The position numbers and the translations under genes are program-made. Below, in pieces: positions 6,078 to 10,830 of a stretch of 10,830 nt of DNA. The stretch spans positions 1-10,830 of the forward strand of contig JADGNM010000055.1 of the NCBI GenBank assembly GCA_017883485.1, read 5' to 3'. The notes beneath the pieces were generated by a model. That model did no database searches, was not told the origin of the DNA, and worked only from the letters and a program-made list of their open reading frames with translations. Within the stretch, counting starts at the first letter, position 1, and each line of letters opens with the position of its first letter. Origin of the DNA: Methanosarcina sp. GTDB taxonomy: Archaea > Halobacteriota > Methanosarcinia > Methanosarcinales > Methanosarcinaceae.

Positions 6078-7097
6078 TCAGGCGTAATATTCGTTTCTTG
6101 CCGCTACCATTGCTTTGATATTCTCGAGCGGGGTCATGGGTGCAATCCCACAGCCAGGTGCAAGCACATCGACGCCTTCTGCAAGGGCCTGCCTGGCTTC
6201 GGCTTTTATTTTGTCAACAGGGCCAGGCAGCAGGGTAAAGGGACTCGAGATATTTCCTACGAACCTTGCCCTGTTTCCGATGACTTCCTTTGCCTTCTTT
6301 GGGCTGCCAATCTTTTCCTCAACGCTGAGACCTTCAAAGCCGCAGTCTGCCATATCGCTGAGGATTGGGTTTACGTTTCCGCAAATATGGAGAACGGTCA
6401 CGGAGTCCACGCTGTAGGAAAACTTTTGCAGCCTTGCCTTAAGGAATTTCTTAAAAGAATCAGGGCTCAGCAGGTCAGGGGAGGCAACGGGATCTGCAAC
6501 GGAAATAATATCCGCACCTGCTTCGACCAGTGCATTTGCGTACATGATTGCAGCTTCTGTGACAAGGTCCAGGGCCTGCTCAAAAAGGTCCGTTTTCTTA
6601 AGTGACCATTTCATGAATGACTTTACACTTACCAGGTCGGAAGCAACTGTGATCGGACCTTCCATACCGCCGATGATCGGGACAGCCGGACCTACTTTTT
6701 CCCTGATTATTTTTATGGCTTCAAGCACAACCGGAATTCTGCCTCTCTGCAGAAGATCTGCGGGAACGGCTGCCCCTTCAAGGTCTTTCGGATAGGGATG
6801 AGCGGTAACAGAGGGCTGCCTGTTCTTAGTACCCATGTTGATCTCACATCCCATGGCTTCAACCAGCACGGTAAGGCAGTAGGGGACCCTAACGGCTTCA
6901 AGTCCGCTGAGTTCATGGTTGGCAATTGCCAGCTTTGCCATTAATTCGGGGTTAGTGTGGGCTTCGGGCCAGGGGGCTCCGACTACTTCCATGAGTTCTA
7001 CAATTCCTGTCTGGGTCAATGAACAGACAGGAACTTTGTCAACGGGCTTACCTTCAAGGGCAGCTAAAAGTCTTGTTTTTAATGTAAATTCGCTCAT
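6078..7097 (-). CDS. mtaA: Methylcobamide:CoM methyltransferase MtaA, methanol-specific
   Basis: MtaA catalyses the second half of methanol activation in the cytoplasm: it transfers the methyl group from methyl-Co(III) on the corrinoid protein MtaC to coenzyme M, giving methyl-CoM for methanogenesis. The 339-residue protein has the usual full length and the uroporphyrinogen-decarboxylase-like TIM-barrel fold. The zinc ligands are all present: H237 and C239 in TVLHICGN (234-241) and C316 in LAPGCGIAP (312-320), with the numbering of the characterised Methanosarcina MtaA. The N-terminal MSEFTLKTRLLAAL and the block CEINMGTKNRQPSV (84-97) match my memory of MtaA rather than the methylamine isozyme MtbA. 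AAAGGT, 7 bases before the ATG, is the ribosome site. It is the first gene of a probable three-gene unit and is divergent from a sensor kinase. A minus-strand TATA candidate lies near 7218-7228. Confidence 0.95.
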   Translation of the reverse strand: MSEFTLKTRLLAALEGKPVDKVPVCSLTQTGIVELMEVVGAPWPEAHTNPELMAKLAIANHELSGLEAVRVPYCLTVLVEAMGCEINMGTKNRQPSVTAHPYPKDLEGAAVPADLLQRGRIPVVLEAIKIIREKVGPAVPIIGGMEGPITVASDLVSVKSFMKWSLKKTDLFEQALDLVTEAAIMYANALVEAGADIISVADPVASPDLLSPDSFKKFLKARLQKFSYSVDSVTVLHICGNVNPILSDMADCGFEGLSVEEKIGSPKKAKEVIGNRARFVGNISSPFTLLPGPVDKIKAEARQALAEGVDVLAPGCGIAPMTPLENIKAMVAARNEYYA

Positions 7098-7138
7098 AGG
7101 TCATACCTTTTCTAATTTTGGCTTCGCATGAGCAGGGA

Positions 7139-7169
7139 TGAGAACAATGGTGGTAAAAAACAGTTCTCA
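7139..7169. promoter_or_regulatory. Inverted repeat TGAGAAC/GTTCTCA in the mtaA leader
   Basis: Perfect 7-bp arms at 7139-7145 and 7163-7169 enclose 17 bases. The element lies 42 bases upstream of the mtaA start and inside the leader predicted from the TATA candidate. It could be an operator overlapping early transcription or an RNA hairpin. A smaller palindrome AGGT-CAT-ACCT (7098-7108) covers the mtaA ribosome site. Confidence 0.5.
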
Positions 7170-7217
7170 AGCTCCTTACTATTGCGTCAGAATCTGGACA
7201 TTTTTTTAGTAAACAAA

Positions 7218-7228
7218 TTATAAAACCT
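7218..7228 (-). promoter_or_regulatory. mtaA: Candidate TATA element of the mtaA promoter
   Basis: On the minus strand this reads GGTTTTATAAT. Archaeal transcription starts about 25 bases downstream of the TATA box, so the start would be near 7193 and the mtaA leader about 95 bases. This is by-eye matching in AT-rich DNA. Confidence 0.45.
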
Positions 7229-7620
7229 AATTGTTGGGAATTTTTTTTTGTCCTGTTTCTGATAAATAGCGCAGTAAATTTTGATCTTTTTGTCCGGTAC
7301 TCTTTTTGATCTTTTTGATCTTTTTGTCTTGTCCCGGCAATTCAATCAAACTTGGATCGACTTTTTTTAATTTTCAGCGATTTTAAATTAAGGTTTACGG
7401 AGATTTATAGAACAATACAATTCGGCCGAAAAAGTTTGAACATGACTATGTAATAAATTTAATAGCCGTTACGATTGGATTTAAATTTTCTTGTTTTAAT
7501 CTAACATTTAAAGTTAATTTTCTACTTATTATTTCATTTTAAATTTGATTAAACCATTATTTTGGTAAAGAGTGAATCTTTTTCCTCTAAATGTTTATTA
7601 CTGAATAAAAAATTTCGTTA
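7229..7620. other. AT-rich divergent intergenic region between mtaA and the kinase gene
   Basis: I see no gene in this stretch. It is rich in A/T runs and contains the CTTTTTGAT tandem repeat at 7302-7328. It must hold upstream control sites for mtaA and perhaps for the kinase gene. An intergenic region of 635 bases is long, but long spacers and leaders are common for methanol genes in Methanosarcina. Confidence 0.5.
7302..7328. repeat. 9-bp tandem repeat CTTTTTGAT
   Basis: CTTTTTGAT occurs at 7302-7310 and 7311-7319, followed by the variant CTTTTTGTC at 7320-7328. A matching CTTTTTGTCC lies separately at 7286-7295. On the minus strand the units read ATCAAAAAG and sit about 75-110 bases upstream of the mtaA TATA candidate. 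Confidence 0.7.
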
Positions 7621-7637
7621 GATATTACATAGAAAAC

Positions 7638-7646
7638 TTTTATATA
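7638..7646 (+). promoter_or_regulatory. TATA box of the hybrid histidine kinase gene
   Basis: AGAAAAC followed by TTTTATATA is a good archaeal BRE/TATA match. The expected transcription start is near 7670, leaving a leader of about 60 bases before the ATG at 7733. No strong ribosome site is visible upstream of that ATG. Confidence 0.55.
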
Positions 7647-7732
7647 GGATTTCAATTGAACATAACTGTCTATATTATGTTAGGAACTTCTCACTAAATT
7701 CCAGTTCAATACCTATCCCCCGAGTCTAAAGT

Positions 7733-10700
7733 ATGAATGTTAGTCAAAAGGTCCTTGTCATAATCTATATTATCTTTGCTTTGCTCACTTCAGTCGTTAT
7801 TTTCGCATCCCAGGGCATTCTTTACTCGAGTTTTTCTCACCTGGAGGACAGAGAGGCAATCGGTAACGTAAAAAATGTGCAAAACGTAATTGATTTCCAG
7901 ACTACACAGATGGATAAGACTAACTCTGCCCTTTCTTCAAGGGAAGATATCAGGGCTTTTATGCTCAGTCAGGATCGTAAATACCTCAGCGAAACCCAAT
8001 TCATCGATCTTTTTTCCTTAAACGGATATGATTTTATTTTTCTTGAGAATAGTTCAGGGAATGTAATATTCTCTCAACTTTTCGGTTCAAACAATACCAC
8101 CAATGCTTCAATACTTTCCGAAATGAACCGGAAAATAGCTGACAAAAGCCTCCTGTGTAAGGGAGCGGAAAGCTCTTTAAAAGGGCTCCTCATGATGGAG
8201 AATGGTCCTGCTATTATCTCCTGCCGCCCGGCACTTGCCGCACCAGGAAGTAAAGAGGTAATCGGAACAATCATCCTGGGAAAAAACCTGGATGCGGATT
8301 TTATCGAGTCCGTCCGGAATATTACGGCAGACTCGGTTTTGCCTTACAATCCGAATAGCCTGCCTTCCGATGTCCGGCAAGCCTTTTTAGAAAATAAAAA
8401 CGAGAGTTTAACGCCCGATATCGAAGGGAGTAAGGCGGGCAACTATTTTGTCCTCGAAGATATAAATAAAAATCCAGCTTTGATAGTTCGGACAGATAAT
8501 GACATTAGCATCTATGCAGAGGGCCAGAAGTCCCTCAGGTATATTGTGCTCTTTCTTTTATTCGCGGGCTTAATGGTTGGAGCAGGCTGCAAGCTTCTTC
8601 TTGATAGGGAAGTGGTCTCGAGAATAGTTGCCATTGACAGCTATGTGGAAAAGGTTGGAAAGGATGAGGATTTCTCGGCACGATATTTTATGGAAGGAAA
8701 CGATGAGCTCTCACGGTTGACAGAAGGAATAAACCGGATGCTCAACCGTCTTAAGATATCCTCCGACAAATTCAAAGCGCAGGAACATGAAAAAAAAGCA
8801 ATTCTTAACTCTCTCAGTGAACTTGTGGTTTTTGTAGATCCTGATTTGAAAATAGTCTGGGCAAACAAGGCTTTTCTGGACTATATGGGTTCAAAGCTTG
8901 AAGAGCTTGTTGGGCATGAATCTGAGAACTTATTAATGATGTATGAAGAAGATTCAAGCAAATCTTTTATTAGAAAAACCCTCAAATCAGGCACCGAGGA
9001 GTTAGGGGAAGTTAACACTCCGGATGAAAGGGTCTGGATGATCCGTGCAAATATCATCATGGATGAAGACGGCAGGATTACCGGCGTCCTGCAAACCGGT
9101 CTTGATATTACCGCGCATAAACGTTCGGAGGAAAGATTGCTTCAGGCTAAACTGGAGGCTGAAGCAGCGAACCGTACTAAGAGCGAATTCCTTGCCAATA
9201 TGAGTCACGAATTACGCACTCCTCTTAATTCTATCATAGGATTTTCGGATATCCTGCTTGAAAGGATCGTTGGAGAACTCAATGAAAAACAATTGAGATA
9301 CGTAAATAATATTTCTGCAAGTGGGAAGCATTTGCTGGAACTTATAAATGATATTCTTGATCTCTCTAAAGTAGAAGCCGGAAAAATGGAACTTCACTAT
9401 AGTGAATTCTCTATTAATTCCGTTTTTGAAGAGGTCAGAGCGGTTTTTGTTCCCCTTCCCCAGAAGAAAGCTCTTGAAATAACTTTCAACGTGGAATCCG
9501 TTACGACCCTCGAAGCTGACAGAGGTCGCCTAATCCAGGTTCTTTACAATCTGGTAAGCAATGCAATCAAATTTACTCCGGACGGTGGAAAGATCGCTGT
9601 CCTTTGTAAAAAAAGCGGAAGCAGAGCGCTCATTTCAGTAATGGATACCGGCATAGGTATTTCTTCTGAAAACCAGAGAAAAATCTTTCAGCCCTTTACC
9701 CAGATTGATGCCTCTGCATCCAGACAGTATTGTGGAACAGGGCTCGGGCTTGCTCTTGTAAAGAAAATTGCAAACTTGCATAAGGGAGATATCTGGGTAG
9801 AGAGCGATATTGGGAAAGGCAGTACCTTTGTACTTGCAATTCCTCTCCGAAAGCCAGCCGAATCCAGGAAAGATAATGGGGCAGGACTCGAAGATATGAT
9901 TATAGAATTCGAAATGAACAAGATAGAGGCACTTTCGGTAAAGGAATGTATCGAAGATTCGCAAGAAGAAATAGAACTGCCTGAAATCTATCCCCCTGAA
10001 AAGGTAGATTCGAAACAGGGGCTTGTTCTGGTAGTTGATGACGATAAAAACTCTAACGAACTTCTTTCTATTGTACTCAGAGAGGCCGGGTTCAGTGTAG
10101 CCTCCCTCTATAGCGGGATAAATATTTTGAAAGTTTCGAAGAAGCTCAAACCTGATGTAATCACCCTTGACATCTTACTGCCGGACACTAACGGCTGGCT
10201 CGTTTTGAGGCAGCTTAAAAATGACCCTGTAACTGCCTCCATTCCGGTACTTATTATTTCCGTCACCAATAATAATGAGCTCGGAATCGCTTTTGGCGCA
10301 ACATATTCTTTTACAAAACCGATAAAAAGAGCTGAATTGGTGGATTCACTCAAAAAAATCACAAGTAAGCTCAGGTTAGAAAATCCAGGTGTTCTTATTA
10401 TAGATGACGATGAAAACACTCTGGAACTATTGAACTCCATGATTGAGCCCGAAGGCTTTGAGGTGACCAAGGCTCATGGCGGAAAGGAAGGTCTGGAAAA
10501 GCTATTTTCAGAGCGGCATCCCGATATCCTGATCCTTGATCTCATGATGCAGGAAGTCAGCGGTCTTGACATAATTTCAAGCCTGAGGGCTGATGCACAT
10601 ACGAAAGATATTCCCCTTATTGTATGCACTTCTGGAGACTTTACTGGGAAGAACATTGATGAATTAAATGGCGAGTTAAAAGAGTATCTTGTTTCTATTA

Positions 10701-10798
10701 TGAAAAAAGGTACTTTCGGAAGAAAAGAGTTAATTAATAGAATAAAGCAATTAGCTATGCTGAAGAGGCGTTGTGATGAAAAGAATCCTGATCGTTGA
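7733..10798 (+). CDS. Membrane-bound hybrid histidine kinase: CHASE4-like sensor, HAMP, PAS, two receivers
   Basis: This 1021-residue sensor kinase has, in order: a membrane segment (about 7-27); an extracellular domain (30-266) resembling CHASE4, with GYDFIFLENSSGNVIFSQ (98-115); a second membrane segment (269-288); HAMP (about 290-343); PAS (about 353-462); a HisKA domain with phosphoacceptor H492 in SHELRTPLN (491-499); and an ATPase domain with N box N606/N610, DTGIG (638-642) and GTGLGLAL (668-675). A linker (about 706-760) leads to receiver 1 (acid pocket D769-D771, phosphoacceptor D813, K862) and receiver 2 (D891-D893, phosphoacceptor D936, T966, K991/K992). All residues needed for a working phosphorelay are present. 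In receiver 2 the usual Lys-Pro is Lys-Lys-Gly. The ATG lies directly before the first membrane segment, which fits. The gene overlaps the next response regulator by 23 bases and diverges from mtaA. The ligand is unknown. Confidence 0.93.
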   Translation: MNVSQKVLVIIYIIFALLTSVVIFASQGILYSSFSHLEDREAIGNVKNVQNVIDFQTTQMDKTNSALSSREDIRAFMLSQDRKYLSETQFIDLFSLNGYDFIFLENSSGNVIFSQLFGSNNTTNASILSEMNRKIADKSLLCKGAESSLKGLLMMENGPAIISCRPALAAPGSKEVIGTIILGKNLDADFIESVRNITADSVLPYNPNSLPSDVRQAFLENKNESLTPDIEGSKAGNYFVLEDINKNPALIVRTDNDISIYAEGQKSLRYIVLFLLFAGLMVGAGCKLLLDREVVSRIVAIDSYVEKVGKDEDFSARYFMEGNDELSRLTEGINRMLNRLKISSDKFKAQEHEKKAILNSLSELVVFVDPDLKIVWANKAFLDYMGSKLEELVGHESENLLMMYEEDSSKSFIRKTLKSGTEELGEVNTPDERVWMIRANIIMDEDGRITGVLQTGLDITAHKRSEERLLQAKLEAEAANRTKSEFLANMSHELRTPLNSIIGFSDILLERIVGELNEKQLRYVNNISASGKHLLELINDILDLSKVEAGKMELHYSEFSINSVFEEVRAVFVPLPQKKALEITFNVESVTTLEADRGRLIQVLYNLVSNAIKFTPDGGKIAVLCKKSGSRALISVMDTGIGISSENQRKIFQPFTQIDASASRQYCGTGLGLALVKKIANLHKGDIWVESDIGKGSTFVLAIPLRKPAESRKDNGAGLEDMIIEFEMNKIEALSVKECIEDSQEEIELPEIYPPEKVDSKQGLVLVVDDDKNSNELLSIVLREAGFSVASLYSGINILKVSKKLKPDVITLDILLPDTNGWLVLRQLKNDPVTASIPVLIISVTNNNELGIAFGATYSFTKPIKRAELVDSLKKITSKLRLENPGVLIIDDDENTLELLNSMIEPEGFEVTKAHGGKEGLEKLFSERHPDILILDLMMQEVSGLDIISSLRADAHTKDIPLIVCTSGDFTGKNIDELNGELKEYLVSIMKKGTFGRKELINRIKQLAMLKRRCDEKNPDR

Positions 10799-10830
10799 AG
10801 ATAATCCCATGAATATGGAGCTGACTCTGG
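10776..10830 (+). CDS. Response regulator receiver protein, 5' end only
   Basis: This open frame starts inside the kinase gene, in another reading frame, and runs off the window after 18 codons. The visible residues MKRILIVEDNPMNMELTL are a typical CheY-like receiver start, with the first strand ILIV and the acidic pair E8-D9 of the phosphorylation site. AAGAGGCG (10763-10770) stands 5 bases before the ATG. The 23-base overlap with the kinase suggests translational coupling and a shared phosphorelay. Whether an output domain follows the receiver cannot be seen. Confidence 0.85.
   Translation, partial: MKRILIVEDNPMNMELTL

Noticed and set aside
6078..7097. MtbA (methylamine isozyme) or uroporphyrinogen decarboxylase instead of MtaA
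   Set aside because: The zinc motif H237/C239/C316 rules out a decarboxylase, and the N-terminal and NRQPSV blocks match remembered MtaA sequences better than MtbA.
7380..7620. Possible small RNA or riboswitch in the long divergent spacer
   Set aside because: The stretch is uniformly AT-rich with no convincing stem or independent promoter-terminator pair.

Overview
The window looks like chromosomal DNA of a methylotrophic methanogen of the genus Methanosarcina. The strongest evidence is a methanol-specific methylcobamide:coenzyme M methyltransferase (MtaA) that carries the zinc ligands H237, C239 and C316. Next to it lie a RamA-type corrinoid-activating iron-sulfur protein, a COG0523 GTPase and a CHASE4/HAMP/PAS hybrid histidine kinase of the kind abundant in Methanosarcina. 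Intergenic DNA is long, AT-rich and full of short repeats, and several starts have Shine-Dalgarno sequences, which also fits. The species cannot be fixed by reading alone.

Layout. Positions 1-1115 hold an IS701/IS4-type transposase whose first catalytic aspartate position appears to be tyrosine, so the copy is probably inactive. After about 400 bases without a gene comes a DedA-family membrane protein (1511-2158, +), closed by two hairpins and a T-rich tract. A further 450-base leader region with a tandem repeat and a hairpin precedes a small Met/His-rich protein (2605-2853, +) that I cannot assign to a named family. Its gene converges on a minus-strand cluster. The junction (2854-3082) is packed with palindromes and an 11-bp tandem repeat.

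The minus-strand cluster, in transcription order, is mtaA (7097-6078), the ramA-like activase (6004-4385) and the COG0523 GTPase (4246-3083, with a start revised from 4297). It reads as a functional unit. MtaA moves the methyl group from the corrinoid protein MtaC to coenzyme M. The RamA-like protein would rescue inactive Co(II) corrinoid to Co(I). The GTPase is a plausible metal or cofactor chaperone for the zinc- and cobalt-dependent methanol methyltransferases. The mtaBC genes are not in the window.

A 635-base divergent intergenic region separates mtaA from a 1021-residue membrane-bound hybrid histidine kinase with two receiver domains (7733-10798, +). The 3' end of the kinase gene overlaps the start of a separate response regulator (from 10776), which runs off the window. 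Kinase and regulator probably form one signalling unit; whether it controls the methanol genes is only suggested by position.
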